Source: CAVRCA01 sp963719345
GTDB lineage: Bacteria; Pseudomonadota; Alphaproteobacteria; Acetobacterales; Acetobacteraceae
Assembly (NCBI GenBank): GCA_963719345.1
Contig: CAVRCA010000005.1
Span: forward strand, 248,001-312,000
Direction: 5' to 3'
DNA length: 64,000 bases
This document shows positions 8,047 through 18,198 of this stretch, one piece after another. The notes beneath the pieces were generated by a model, which did not search any database, was not told the origin of the DNA, and worked only from the letters and a program-made list of their open reading frames with translations. A program made the position numbers and the translations under genes. How positions within the stretch are numbered: the first letter of the stretch is position 1; every line of letters starts with the position of its first letter.

Positions 8047-8526
8047 ATGGTGATGGTTGCGCCCGACCGCTTGGTGCGAGATCTGCCGGACCTGGCGGCG
8101 ACCGAGGCGCTGGCCGCAGAGGTGGCGGCGCTGGCGCGAGCGGGCGATGCGATCCTGCTGGACGGGCCGCTCGGTGTCGGCAAGACGGCGTTCGCCCGCG
8201 CCTTCCTCCGCGCCGCCGCCGGGGAGGCCGGGCTGGAGGTGCCGAGCCCGAGTTTCACTTTAGTACAGAGTTATGAATTGCCGCGCTTCACTGCGCACCA
8301 TTTCGACTTATGGCGGCTGGACGGTCCTGCCGCACTCGCCGAACTCGGATGGGATGACGCGCGGGATGGCCTGGTGATCGTGGAATGGCCGGATCGGCTG
8401 GGCCGCTTGCGGCCGGATGATTGCTTGTCGGTCGCGCTCACCGTGGTTGCGGGGGAGGTCCGCCAGGCGGTCTTGACCGGCTGGCCGGACCGGCTCGGGC
8501 GGCTGCGGGTCGGGCAACCGGAGTGA
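8047..8526 (+). CDS. tsaE: tRNA N6-threonylcarbamoyladenosine ATPase TsaE
   Basis: TsaE is the P-loop ATPase that works with TsaB and TsaD in making t6A37 in tRNAs. The 159-residue protein has Walker A GPLGVGKTAFARAFLR near residue 36, the family motif VPSPSFTLVQSYE and HHFDLWRLD, and EWPDRLG. It opens a tightly overlapping operon whose order tsaE-amgK-murU is conserved in many alphaproteobacteria. ATG 8047 or 8053 are both possible; the ribosome binding site does not decide between them. Confidence 0.9.
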   Translation: MVMVAPDRLVRDLPDLAATEALAAEVAALARAGDAILLDGPLGVGKTAFARAFLRAAAGEAGLEVPSPSFTLVQSYELPRFTAHHFDLWRLDGPAALAELGWDDARDGLVIVEWPDRLGRLRPDDCLSVALTVVAGEVRQAVLTGWPDRLGRLRVGQPE

Positions 8527-9515
8527 GCCGCGATGCGGTGATCGCCGCTTTCCTGGCGCAGACCGGCGACGCGGCGGCGCGGCTCGCCCCGCTGGCCCAG
8601 GATGCGAGCTTCCGGCGGTACTGGCGGTTGGTGGACGGGCCTCGAGCGGCTGTCCTGATGGATGCACCCCCTCCCGAGGATGTCCGCCCCTTTCTCGCGG
8701 TCGGGTCGGACCTGGCCGGGCTCGGTCTCTCGGTGCCCGAAGTGCTGGCCGCCGACCCGGACGCCGGGTTGCTGCTGCTCGAAGATTTCGGCGACGACCT
8801 GTTCCCGACGGTTCTGACGACCGACACCGCGCCCGTCCTGTTCGACGCCGCCGTCGACGTGCTCGCCGTGATGCAGCGCGTCCCGCCCGCCGGCAACCTG
8901 CCGGAGTGGGGTCCTGCCGCGATGGCGCGGACGGCCGAGCAGACGATGCTCGACTGGTGGTGGCCCGCCATGTTCGGGAGTGCCGCGCCGGACGCAGCAC
9001 GCCGGGACTTTTCCGCCGCGCTGGAGGCGACGCTGGCTCCCCTGGCGGCGGATGCGCCGGTGTTCGTGCATCGGGATTTCTTTGCCGGCAATCTGGTCTG
9101 GCTGCCCCGTCGCACCGGTGTCCGCCGGGTCGGCGTGCTCGATTTCCAGTCCGCGGCCCTTGGTCATCCGGCCTACGATCTCGCCGCACTGATCGAGGAC
9201 GCCCGCCGCGACATCCAACCCGCGCTCGCCGAGCGAGCGATCGGCCGGACCCTCGCCGTTCGCCCGGAGCTGGACGAAAAACGGTTCCGCGCCGCGCTCG
9301 CGATCTGTGCGGCGCAGCGGCACATGCGCGTGGCCGGTCAGTGGGTGCGGCTCGCCCGGCGCGACGGCAAGCCGCACTATTTGGCGCACGGGCCGCGGAC
9401 CTGGGCGATGCTGGACCGCGCCTTGGGTGGCCCGGCGGTCGCGCCGCTCGCGGCGGCGTTCGACCGGTGGATCCCGCGCCACGCTCGGGGCAACCCGCCC
9501 GGGATGGCGGCGTGA
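8523..9515 (+). CDS. amgK: anomeric MurNAc/GlcNAc kinase AmgK
   Basis: AmgK phosphorylates MurNAc and GlcNAc at the anomeric carbon in the cell-wall recycling route that bypasses de novo UDP-MurNAc synthesis. The 330-residue protein has an aminoglycoside-phosphotransferase/choline-kinase fold: catalytic loop VFVHRDFFAGNLVW near residue 180, the following VLDFQSAALGHPAYDLAALI metal-binding segment, and LLLLEDFGDD before it. GTG 8523 overlaps the tsaE stop (GTGA). Assignment rests on this fold together with murU directly downstream. Confidence 0.85.
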   Translation: MSRDAVIAAFLAQTGDAAARLAPLAQDASFRRYWRLVDGPRAAVLMDAPPPEDVRPFLAVGSDLAGLGLSVPEVLAADPDAGLLLLEDFGDDLFPTVLTTDTAPVLFDAAVDVLAVMQRVPPAGNLPEWGPAAMARTAEQTMLDWWWPAMFGSAAPDAARRDFSAALEATLAPLAADAPVFVHRDFFAGNLVWLPRRTGVRRVGVLDFQSAALGHPAYDLAALIEDARRDIQPALAERAIGRTLAVRPELDEKRFRAALAICAAQRHMRVAGQWVRLARRDGKPHYLAHGPRTWAMLDRALGGPAVAPLAAAFDRWIPRHARGNPPGMAA

Positions 9516-10255
9516 CCGGCGGGCCACGCACGGCGATGCTGCTGGCCGCCGGCTTCGGCACGCGGATGCGTCCGTTGACGGACGAAACGGCCAAGCCGCT
9601 GCTGCCGCTCGGCGGCCGCTCGCTGCTCGATCACGGGCTCGATCGGCTCGGCGAAGCGGGCGTCGAGACGGTGGTGGTGAACGCCCACTGGCACGCCGAC
9701 CGGGTTGCGGCACGGCTGGAGGCCCGGGCCGCCGCCGGGGAGGGGCCGCGCACCGTCCTGCAGCGCGAACCGACGCTGCTCGACAGCGGCGGCTCGCTGC
9801 GCGAGGCGCTGCCGCATCTCGGGCCGGCCCCGTTCTTCGTGGTCAACGGCGATGCGTTCTGGCTCGACGGGCCGCGCCCCATGCTCAGCCGGATGGCCGA
9901 GGCGTTCGACCCTGCCGAGGCCGACGGCCTGCTGCTGGTTCATCGCACGTTCCAGGTCCACGCCGATGTCGGCATGGGTGATTTCGCGGTCGACAAATGG
10001 GGCCTGCTGCGCCGGCGCGCCGAGCGCGAAGTGGTGCCCTATATCTACGCCGGCGTGCAGCTCATCACGCCGGCGCTGCTCGACGACGCGCCCGAGGGTG
10101 CGTTCAGCGTCAACCTCGCCTGGGACCGGGCGATTGCGGCGGGCCGGCTGCGCGCCCTGGTGCATGACGGGCTGTGGTTCCACCTCTCGACTCCGGCCGA
10201 CCTCGCCGACGCCGAGTCGCTGCTGCAGATCCGCGCCACCGGAGACGCCCGCTGA
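9512..10255 (+). CDS. murU: MurNAc-1-phosphate uridylyltransferase MurU
   Basis: MurU converts MurNAc-1-phosphate to UDP-MurNAc, completing the recycling branch started by AmgK. The 247-residue nucleotidyltransferase has the signature MLLAAGFGTRMRPLTDETAK near residue 9, then KPLLPLGGRSLLDH, a metal-binding VVNGDAFW near residue 110, and the C-terminal LWFHLSTPADLADAE. GTG 9512 overlaps the amgK stop codon, indicating translational coupling. Confidence 0.88.
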   Translation: MTGGPRTAMLLAAGFGTRMRPLTDETAKPLLPLGGRSLLDHGLDRLGEAGVETVVVNAHWHADRVAARLEARAAAGEGPRTVLQREPTLLDSGGSLREALPHLGPAPFFVVNGDAFWLDGPRPMLSRMAEAFDPAEADGLLLVHRTFQVHADVGMGDFAVDKWGLLRRRAEREVVPYIYAGVQLITPALLDDAPEGAFSVNLAWDRAIAAGRLRALVHDGLWFHLSTPADLADAESLLQIRATGDAR

Positions 10256-13212
10256 ACCTGTTCGCGGTGCCGCCGCATGCGGCCTTTCTCGATGCGATCG
10301 CCACCGAATGGCTGCGCCGCTCCGGCGCCGGACCGCTGGATGTCGCGCGCGGGCTGATCCTGTTGCCGACGCGCCGGGCGGCGCGGGCGCTCGCCGAGGC
10401 GTTCCTGCGGGCCTCGGACGGCCGGCCGTTGCTGCTGCCGCGCATCACCGCACTCGGCGCGCTGGACGAGGCGCCGCTCGTGATGGCGGGTGCGCTCGAC
10501 CTGCCGCCCGCCATCGAGCCGGCGGCGCGGCTGGCGGCGCTGACCCGGATGGTGCTGGCGATGAACGGTGCGGCCGGCGCGCCGCGCACCGCCGACCGAG
10601 CCTGGCGGCTGGCCGCCGAACTCGCCGCGCTGATGGACGAGGCCGAGCTCGCCGAGGTGGATCTGGCCGAAAAACTGCCCGGGGCGGCCGATGCCGAGCA
10701 CGCCGCCCATTGGCAGCACACGCTCACCTTCCTCGAGATCGTCACCGCGACTTGGCCGGCCTGGCTCGCCGAGCAGGGCTTGATGAACCCGGCCGCGCGG
10801 CGGGTCGCGCTGCTCGCGGCGCAGGCCGCCGCCTGGGAGCGAACCCCTCCCGGCGAACCCGTGCTGGTTGCCGGTACCACCGGGGCGATCCCGGCCGTGG
10901 CGCGGCTGCTGCGGGTGGTCGCGCGGCTCGATCAGGGACAGGTCGTGCTGCCCGGCCTCGACCTCGCGTTGGATGCCGAAGCGTGGGAGGCACTTGAGGA
11001 GTCGCATCCGCAGGCCGGTCTGCGCGCGCTGCTCGCCAACCTCGACGCGACGCGCGGCGATGTGCGGCCATGGCCGGCGGCCGCAAGCGGAGTGCCGTCC
11101 GGGCGGTTCGCCATGCTGAGCGCGGCGCTGCTGCCGGCTCCCGCGCTGTCACGTTGGCGCGAAGTCCCCGCCCCGGAGACGAGCGGCCTGCACACCTTGC
11201 CTGTTGCCGACCAGCAGGAAGAAGCCGCCGCGATCGCACTGGTGCTGCGGGAGGCGATCGAGACCCCCGGCGCCCGTGGCGCCCTGGTGACGCCGGATCG
11301 CGACCTGGCCCGCCGGGTTTCGGCCGAGCTGCTGCGCTACGGCGTCGTTGCCGACGACAGCGCGGGCGAGGCGCTGGCCGACACGCCGCCCGCGGTTTTC
11401 CTCCGCTTGCTCGCCCATGCGGTAGCCGACCAGCTCGCACCGGTTTCGCTGCTCGCCCTGCTCAAGCATCCGCTCGCGGCCGCCGGGCTCGCCCCTGCCG
11501 CCTGCCGGGAGGCAGCGCGCGGGCTGGAGCGGGTGGCGCTGCGCGGCCCGCGGCCGATGCCGGGGCTGACCGGCCTGCGCCGGGCGATCGACCGGTCGGG
11601 TGGATCGGGGCGCGAGGCGGCAAGCGCGTTCCTCGCGCGGGTCGAGGCCTGCCTTGCCCCGGCCCTGCGGATTGCGAGCGCCGCCGACGTCGCCGCGCCG
11701 TCCACCGCGCTGGCCGCGCTCATCGAGGCCGGCGAGCGCCTAGCCGAGACCGACGCCGCGGCGGGGGCCGCCCGGCTCTGGCGAGCCGAGGAGGGAACGG
11801 CCCTGGCCACGCACCTGGCGGGTATCCTCGCCGTGCTGCCCGGCCTGCCCGATCAGCCCATCGAGCGGCTGCCGGGCCTGCTCGACGCCGTGCTGGAAGG
11901 GGCGGTCGTCCGCACCCGCCGGGCGCTCCGGGGACGCGAGGGCGCCGAGCATCCGCGCGTGTTCATCTGGGGATTGCTGGAAGCCCGGCTGCAATCGGCC
12001 GAGAGCATGGTGCTGGCCGGGTTGTCGGAGGGGGTCTGGCCGCCGACCACCGATCCCGGCCCCTGGCTCAGCCGGCGCATGCGGACGCGCATCGGGCTGG
12101 TCTCGCCCGAGCAGCGGGTCGGCCAGGCCGCGCATGATTTCGTCGGTGCCGTCTGCGCCGCGCCGCGGGTCGTGCTGTCGAGCCCGCGCCGGCGTGACGG
12201 CGCGCCCGCCGTGCCGGCCCGCTGGCTTACCCGACTGGAGGCGCTGCTGGTCGGCGCACGGACGGCGCTGCCGGCGCATCCGGCCGCCGCCTGGGTGCGG
12301 CTGCTCGATCAGCCGGCCGATGGCCCGAAGCCGGCCGAGCGACCCCGGCCGCGCCCGGACGTGCGGCTGCGGCCGCGCAAGCTCAGCGTGACCGAGATCG
12401 AGACCTGGCTGCGCGATCCCTATGCCATCCACGCCAAGCATATCCTTCGGCTCCGGCCGCTCGATCCGCTCGACGAGTCGGCCGACGCGGCCCGCTATGG
12501 CGAGCTGGCGCATCACGGGCTGCACCGCTTTCTGCGCGAGCACGGCACCGGATGGCCGCCCGACGCCGAATTGCGCCTGAAGAATGCGCTGCATCTCGCG
12601 CTGCGGGAGGCCGATTTGCGGGACGCGCTGATCGCCTGGTGGGGACCGCGGTTTTCCCGCATCGCCGGCTGGGTCGCGGCGACCGAGCGGCAGCGTCGGG
12701 CGATCACCCCGCCGGCTGCGCTCGCGACCGAGGTCGCCGGGGAATACCTGATCAGTCGGCCGGGCGGATGTTTCACCCTGCGCGGCCGGGCCGACCGCAT
12801 CGAGCGCCGGCCGGACGGCAGCCTGGTCATCATCGACTACAAGACCGGCACGCCGCCCACCCAGACGCAGGTCGATGCCGGCTATGCGGCGCAGTTGCCG
12901 TTGGAGGCGGTGATGGCCGCCGAGGGTGCGTTCGGCCCGGAGTTTTGCGCGGCCACCGGCGACCTCGTCTATTGGCACCTCACCGGCGGCTTCGAACCCG
13001 GCAACGAGCGGCCGTTGTTCAAGCGCAATCCCGCCGCGCTCGCCGCCGGGATCGCGCTCGTGGCGGAAAAACTGGCCGCGCTGATCGATGCCTATGACGA
13101 TCCGGCCCGGTGTTACCTGGCGCAGCCGCATCCCGGCCAGCGTCCGCGGTTTGCCGACTACGCCCAACTCGCCCGTGTGGCCGAGTGGGACACGGCGGAG
13201 GAAGGCGCATGA
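10252..13212 (+). CDS. addB: AddB subunit of helicase-nuclease AddAB
   Basis: AddB works with AddA to resect double-strand breaks for RecA-dependent repair. The roughly 986-residue protein has an inactive helicase-like region starting LLPTRRAARALAEAFL and a C-terminal RecB-type PD-(D/E)xK nuclease with GRADRIERR, DYKTGTPPTQ (Asp862, Lys864) and Gln-rich ending AQLPLEAVM. No ATG or GTG precedes the family N-terminus NLFAVPPHAAFLDAIA. A CTG at 10252 does, overlapping the murU stop as CTGA, with GGAG 7 bases upstream. GTG 10267 would cut the first strand of the domain. Confidence 0.9.
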   Translation: MNLFAVPPHAAFLDAIATEWLRRSGAGPLDVARGLILLPTRRAARALAEAFLRASDGRPLLLPRITALGALDEAPLVMAGALDLPPAIEPAARLAALTRMVLAMNGAAGAPRTADRAWRLAAELAALMDEAELAEVDLAEKLPGAADAEHAAHWQHTLTFLEIVTATWPAWLAEQGLMNPAARRVALLAAQAAAWERTPPGEPVLVAGTTGAIPAVARLLRVVARLDQGQVVLPGLDLALDAEAWEALEESHPQAGLRALLANLDATRGDVRPWPAAASGVPSGRFAMLSAALLPAPALSRWREVPAPETSGLHTLPVADQQEEAAAIALVLREAIETPGARGALVTPDRDLARRVSAELLRYGVVADDSAGEALADTPPAVFLRLLAHAVADQLAPVSLLALLKHPLAAAGLAPAACREAARGLERVALRGPRPMPGLTGLRRAIDRSGGSGREAASAFLARVEACLAPALRIASAADVAAPSTALAALIEAGERLAETDAAAGAARLWRAEEGTALATHLAGILAVLPGLPDQPIERLPGLLDAVLEGAVVRTRRALRGREGAEHPRVFIWGLLEARLQSAESMVLAGLSEGVWPPTTDPGPWLSRRMRTRIGLVSPEQRVGQAAHDFVGAVCAAPRVVLSSPRRRDGAPAVPARWLTRLEALLVGARTALPAHPAAAWVRLLDQPADGPKPAERPRPRPDVRLRPRKLSVTEIETWLRDPYAIHAKHILRLRPLDPLDESADAARYGELAHHGLHRFLREHGTGWPPDAELRLKNALHLALREADLRDALIAWWGPRFSRIAGWVAATERQRRAITPPAALATEVAGEYLISRPGGCFTLRGRADRIERRPDGSLVIIDYKTGTPPTQTQVDAGYAAQLPLEAVMAAEGAFGPEFCAATGDLVYWHLTGGFEPGNERPLFKRNPAALAAGIALVAEKLAALIDAYDDPARCYLAQPHPGQRPRFADYAQLARVAEWDTAEEGA

Positions 13213-16200
13213 GTGTGGAGGCGCGCGCCCTCGCCAATGCCGAGCAGGCGGAAGCCTCCGATCCGGCGGTCTCCGCCTTCGTCGCCGCTTCGGCGGGGTC
13301 GGGCAAGACCAAGCTGCTCACCGACCGGCTGCTCCGCCTGATGCTGGCCGGGGCCGAGCCGGGCCGCATCCAGTGCCTCACCTTCACCAAGGCAGCGGCG
13401 GCCGAGATGGCGCTCCGGTTGCAACGCACCCTGGGCAAATGGGTCACGCTGGATGACGCGGCACTCGACGGCGAGCTGACCCGGCTGGCCGCCGAGCCGA
13501 CCGACGCGCTGCGGGCCAAGGCACGGGCGCTGTTCGTCGATGTGCTGGACCTGCCCGGCGGGATGCGGATCGGCACCATCCATGCGTTCTGCCAATCCCT
13601 GCTGCGCCGGTTTCCGCTCGAAGCGCAGCTCTCGCCGCACTTCCAGCTCATCGAGGACCGCGACGCCGACGAGGCCCTGCGCGAGGCCCGCGAGCGGATG
13701 CTGGCGCGCGCCGCCGCGCCGACGCAGCGCTCGGCCCTCGAGGACTTGGCCGGGCTGACCACGCTGGCGGGGTTCGGCAACCTCGTCGCCCGGCTCCGGT
13801 CGGACCCCGCGCGCCTGGCGGAGGGGCTGGCGCTGCCGGACCTTGCCGCCGCCCAGCGCCGGGCGATCGGGGTGCGGTTCCGCGACCCGGCCGAGCTGAT
13901 CCGTGACGCGGTGAGCTGGTCCGGAGAAGCGGCGCTGACCCAAGCGGCCAAACAGGTGCATCGCCACGAAAAAACGTCTCCCACCTGCGCTGCGCGGGCC
14001 GGAGAACTGCTGGAATGGCTCGGGCTGCAACCCGATGCGCGGGTTCCGCAATGGGACGGATGGCGGCGTCTGTTTCTCAAAGGCGATGGCAAGCCGCTCG
14101 CGGCCAGCAAGTTCGTCAACGAGAAGCTGGCGGCGGCGGTCCCGGAACTCGCCGACCTCTTCACCGCCGAAGCCGAGCGGCTCCTGCGGGTCGGCGACGA
14201 ATGCTGCGCGCTCGGGGTCGCGCAGGCCTCGGCGGCGCTCCTCACCCTCGCCGCCCCGGTGCTCGGCAGCTATGTCGCTCGCAAGGACGAGGCGGGGCTG
14301 CTCGACTACGACGACCTGATCGATCGCACCTCCAGGCTGCTGGTCGACCCGGGCGCCGCCTGGGTGCTCTACAAGCTCGACGGCGGCCTCGATCACCTGC
14401 TGCTCGACGAGGTGCAGGACACCTCGCCGCCGCAATGGCGCATCGCGCACGCCCTGATCAGCGACTTCTTCGCCGGCGAGGGCGCGCGCGAGGTGAACCG
14501 CACGGTGTTTGCGGTGGGCGACCGCAAGCAGTCGATCTACTCGTTCCAGGGCGCCGACGCCGCCGAATTCGATCGCTCGCGCGCCGCGCTGGCCGAGCAC
14601 GTTACCGCCGCCGGGCGCCAGTGGCGCGACGTGCGGCTCGACGTGTCGTTCCGCTCCACGGCGCCGGTGCTGGCCCTGGTTGACCGGGTGTTCGAGAACC
14701 CGGTCGCCGCCGAGGGAGTCGTCGCGCCGGGCGAGAGCCTGCGTCACGTGGCGGACCGCGTCGGGCAGGCCGGCCGCGTCGAACTGTGGCCGCTGGCGCA
14801 GAAGACCGAGATACCCGTCCACGAGCCCTGGCACGTGCCGGAGGACTATCTGAGCCACGTCTCGGCCCCGCAGCGGCTGGCCGACGCGCTGGCCGATTGG
14901 ATTCGCGACGAAACCGCCGGGACGGTGATGCTGCCGAGCCGCGACCGTCCGCTGACCCCCGGCGACGTCCTTATTCTCGTGCGCCGCCGCAACGAGTTCG
15001 CCGGCGCATTGGTCCGCGCCCTGAAGTCGCGAGGGGTATCGGTCGCCGGGCTCGACCGGCTGGTGCTCACCGAGCAGGCCGCCGTGCAGGACCTGCTGGC
15101 GCTGTGCGACGCCCTGCTGCTGCCGTCCGACGACTTTTCGGTGGCTTGCGTGCTGACCAGCCCGCTCGGCGGTCTCGGCGATGACGACCTGATGGCACTA
15201 GCCGTCGAGCGGCGGGGCACGTTGTGGGAAGCGCTGCACCGTCGGGCGGCAGAAAACGCGCGCTGGCAGGCGGCGTCGTCGTTCCTCTCGGCGCTGCTGC
15301 CTCGGGTGGACTACACCACGCCGCACGCGCTGCTCTCGGAGGCGCTCGGGCCGCTCGGCGGCCGGGCGCGGCTCTACGGCCGGCTGGGGCCGGAAGCGTC
15401 GGAGCCGGTGGACGAGCTGCTGAGCGCGGCGCTCGCCTATGGCCGCTCCCATCCGCCGGCGTTGCAGGGGTTCACCCATTGGCTGCGGCAGTCGGGCGCC
15501 GAGGTGAAGCGGGAACCCGAGAGTGCCGGCGGCTCCGTACGCATCATGACGGTCCACGGCGCCAAGGGCCTGCAGGCACCGCTCGTCATCTTGCCCGACA
15601 CCACCGCATTGCCGCAGGACGACGGACCGCTGTTCTGGGCCAACGATCCTGAGACGGGCGTCGAGGTGCCGCTATGGGCGCCACGCCGCGAGATCAGCTG
15701 CGACGCGACCCGCCTCATTCGCGAGCGGGTGCGGGCACAGGGGATGGCGGAGCACAACCGACTTCTCTACGTGGCGCTCACCCGGGCCGAGGACCGCCTC
15801 GTGGTCTGCGGCTGGGAGCCTCGCAAGGATGCCGCCGACACCTGCTGGTACGAGTTGGTGAAGGCCGGGTTCGCCAAGCTGGAGGCCAGCGAGTCACCGT
15901 TCCGCGACTGGGGCATGGCGCTGTTCCATGACCAGGAGCAGCTCGATCGGCCGTCAGGCTCCGAAGCGGCGGAAGCGGCTGCGACAGCACCGCTGCCCAC
16001 CTGGGCCGGCGTCGCGCCGGACTGGCGCCCCGCCCCGCCGCCGCCCGAGCCGCCGCGACCCGAACCGCTCGCCCCGAGCCGTCCCGAGGGGGCGGCACTC
16101 GGCCCGGTCCCCGGCGCCGTCTCGCCGCTGGCCACGGTGGGCCGGGAGGATCGGTTCCAGCGCGGCCAATTGATCCACTCCTTGCTGCAATACCTGCCTG

Positions 16201-16656
16201 ACCTGCCGCCCCTGGCGAGAGACCTGGCGGCGCGTCGATGGTTGGACCGTGCGGCCGCCGCATTGCCGCCCGATGCGCGCGCGGCGATCGCTCAGGAGAC
16301 CCGCGCGATCCTCGAACATCCGGAACTGGCTCCTCTGTTCGGCCCGCGAGGGTCGTGCCGAGGTGCCGCTGACCGGGATGGTCGGCAATGCCGCGGTGGG
16401 CGGCATGGTGGACCGGTTTGTCGTGCTGCCTGATCGGGTGCTGCTCGCCGACTTCAAGACCAACCGCGATCCGCCACCGACCGTTCCGGAGACGCCGGTG
16501 CTCTATCTGCGCCAGATGGCGGCGTATCGCGCGGTGCTGCGCGGGGTGTTTCCCGGCCGCTCGGTCGTCTGCGCACTGGTCTGGACGCGGAGCGCGCGCG
16601 CCGACCGGCTGCCGGATGCCCTGCTTGATGCGCACGCGCCGCATGGGTCGGCTTGA
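13209..16656 (+). pseudogene. addA: AddA helicase-nuclease, frameshifted near 16345
   Basis: AddA is the UvrD-like helicase and nuclease subunit of AddAB. ATG 13209 overlaps the addB stop. The first frame has Walker A VAASAGSGKTKLLTDRLLRL near residue 26, TFTKAAAAEM, DEVQDTSPPQW and the late motif VMTVHGAKGLQAPLVIL. At about 16341-16350 the frame shifts by one extra base: the first frame soon stops at 16433, whereas the frame ending at 16656 continues with DRFVVLPDRVLLADFKTNRD and YLRQMAAYRAVL, the RecB-family nuclease motifs. As written, the protein would lose its nuclease active site. A single-base sequencing error is the simplest explanation. Confidence 0.85.
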
Positions 16657-16708
16657 TCGCGCCCTGGCCGACCCCAATGTGCGGCAGGAACAGAGGAGAG
16701 CCGCCCCG

Positions 16709-17035
16709 ATGAGCGCAAACACCAAGGCCGTCACCGACCAGAGTTTCGGCGCCGACGTGCTGCAGGCGAAGGGACCGGTGCTGGTGGATTTCTGGGCCGA
16801 GTGGTGCGGCCCTTGCAAGGCGATCGGCCCGGCCCTGGAAGAGATCGCCGGCGAGTACGCGGGCAAGCTGACGGTCGCCAAGGTGAACATCGACGACAAC
16901 CCGGTGACGCCGAACAACTACGCGGTGCGCGGCATCCCGACCCTGATCCTGTTCAAGGACGGCAAGCCCGCCGCGACCCAGGTCGGCGCCCTGCCCAAGA
17001 GCCGCCTGAAGGACTGGATCGCCTCGAACGTGTGA
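16709..17035 (+). CDS. trxA: thioredoxin
   Basis: This is a 108-residue cytoplasmic thioredoxin with the redox motif FWAEWCGPCKAIGPAL near residues 28-43 and the cis-Pro loop GIPTLILFKDG. It reduces protein disulfides using electrons from thioredoxin reductase. AGAGGAG lies about 10 bases before the ATG. It follows addA after about 50 bases, the common alphaproteobacterial addBA-trxA order. Confidence 0.95.
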   Translation: MSANTKAVTDQSFGADVLQAKGPVLVDFWAEWCGPCKAIGPALEEIAGEYAGKLTVAKVNIDDNPVTPNNYAVRGIPTLILFKDGKPAATQVGALPKSRLKDWIASNV

Positions 17036-17058
17036 TGCTGTCTGGGCAGGAGGTGCCC

Positions 17059-17532
17059 GTGCCGGATGGACTCTACGAGCGAGACGCCCTGGCTTGGGCC
17101 GAGCAACAGGCAGGTCTGCTGCGTCGGCTCGCGGCCGGCGAGCGGCTCAACACGGCGGTCGACTGGCCCAACCTGATCGAAGAGGTGAGGGACGTAGGCC
17201 GGTCGGAGCTGCGGTCGTGCGAGAGCCTGCTGCGCCAAGCGATGCTGCATCTGCTTAAGCTGCATGTTTCGCCGGCCAGCCCGGCGGCGGCGCACTGGCG
17301 GGGGGAGGTGGCCGGCTTTCTGACCGACGCGCGTCGCGCCTTCACCCCCTCCATGCGGCAGCGGCTCGACCTGCCTGATCTCTACACGGACGCGCTTTAT
17401 CAGCTGCGGGCCGGGGCGGATGACGCGGGCGCGGTGCTCCCTGTCCCTGACACGTGTCCTTTCACGCTGGACGAGCTGGTGGCCGCGCATCCTGACGTGG
17501 CAGAGCTGATCGCGAAGCCAGGCATGGCGTGA
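17059..17532 (+). CDS. DUF29 family protein
   Basis: The 157-residue protein begins MPDGLYERDALAWAEQQAGL and continues LIEEVRDVGRSELRSCESLL, the pattern of DUF29, a family of small helical proteins of unknown function abundant in cyanobacteria and proteobacteria. GTG 17059 is preferred over ATG 17035 because CAGGAGG precedes it by 5 bases and the family N-terminus starts there. It sits immediately downstream of trxA, probably on the same transcript. Confidence 0.75.
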   Translation: MPDGLYERDALAWAEQQAGLLRRLAAGERLNTAVDWPNLIEEVRDVGRSELRSCESLLRQAMLHLLKLHVSPASPAAAHWRGEVAGFLTDARRAFTPSMRQRLDLPDLYTDALYQLRAGADDAGAVLPVPDTCPFTLDELVAAHPDVAELIAKPGMA

Positions 17533-17541
17533 ATTGGAGGG

Positions 17542-18090
17542 CTACTCGGCCCTCTGCTGTCCCTCGATCGCTTCGAGCACTGCCTCAGGGGCGACGTCCC
17601 GCTCGATCTCCTTGAACTCGGGGTCCTGCGCCGCTTCGACGCCGAGCCGGTGGGCCATGGCGTCGATGACTTCCGCCATTTTGGTCAGCTCGTGCTCGGT
17701 GAGAAGGCTGATCTGCAAGTCGAGATCGGCGCGTTTGTCCGCCGCAGCGGCCGTCCGGTTCTGGCTGATCAATACGAACGTGGATAGGAATATCGCCTCC
17801 ACCGAAGCCACCATCGCCAGGATGACGTAGGACGGATCGAACGTCGGCACGCCGGGGACCACGCCCAGATTGAGCACGATCCAGGCGCCGTAGATCGCGA
17901 GGTGGAGGTACACGAACCGCATGCTGCCCGTGAAGGACGTGATCGCCTGCGCGATCCGCTCCTCAGCCGTCGCTGAGGCCGCTTCCTGCTTGCGGTGATG
18001 CGCCAGCATCTCGATATTCCGCCGGAGCGACGTGTTCAGGCTGTCCGGGTCAGGCTTCGGGAGGGTCAGCTTCGCAGCGGTCATGATCAT
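17542..18090 (-). CDS. DUF1003 membrane protein
   Basis: The 182-residue protein has an N-terminal soluble part, then two hydrophobic segments around FVYLHLAIYGAWIVLNLGVV and PSYVILAMVASVEAIFLSTF, followed by the conserved ISQNRTAAAADKRADLDLQI and a charged C-terminus. That order is diagnostic of DUF1003, an inner-membrane family of unknown role. ATG 18090 is preceded by an AGGA sequence. It is convergent with the DUF29 gene, with 9 bases between the stops. Confidence 0.8.
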   Translation of the reverse strand: MIMTAAKLTLPKPDPDSLNTSLRRNIEMLAHHRKQEAASATAEERIAQAITSFTGSMRFVYLHLAIYGAWIVLNLGVVPGVPTFDPSYVILAMVASVEAIFLSTFVLISQNRTAAAADKRADLDLQISLLTEHELTKMAEVIDAMAHRLGVEAAQDPEFKEIERDVAPEAVLEAIEGQQRAE

Positions 18091-18119
18091 CGAATCCTGG
18101 CTATCGCTCAAAAACACGT

Positions 18120-18195
18120 CCTCAACCCGGCCCGCCCTCTGAGGGAGAGGAGCAGGAAGGAACCCTCTCGCTCCAGAGAAGGCGGGTGAGGGTTG
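18120..18195. repeat. imperfect palindromic intergenic repeat
   Basis: An imperfect inverted repeat of about 30-base arms fills the gap between the amidohydrolase and DUF1003 genes. It combines CCTC-rich and GAGAGG/GGGTGAGGG blocks and resembles the better-formed copy at 41992-42037, so both appear to be members of one repeat family. Confidence 0.55.
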
Positions 18196-18198
18196 TCG

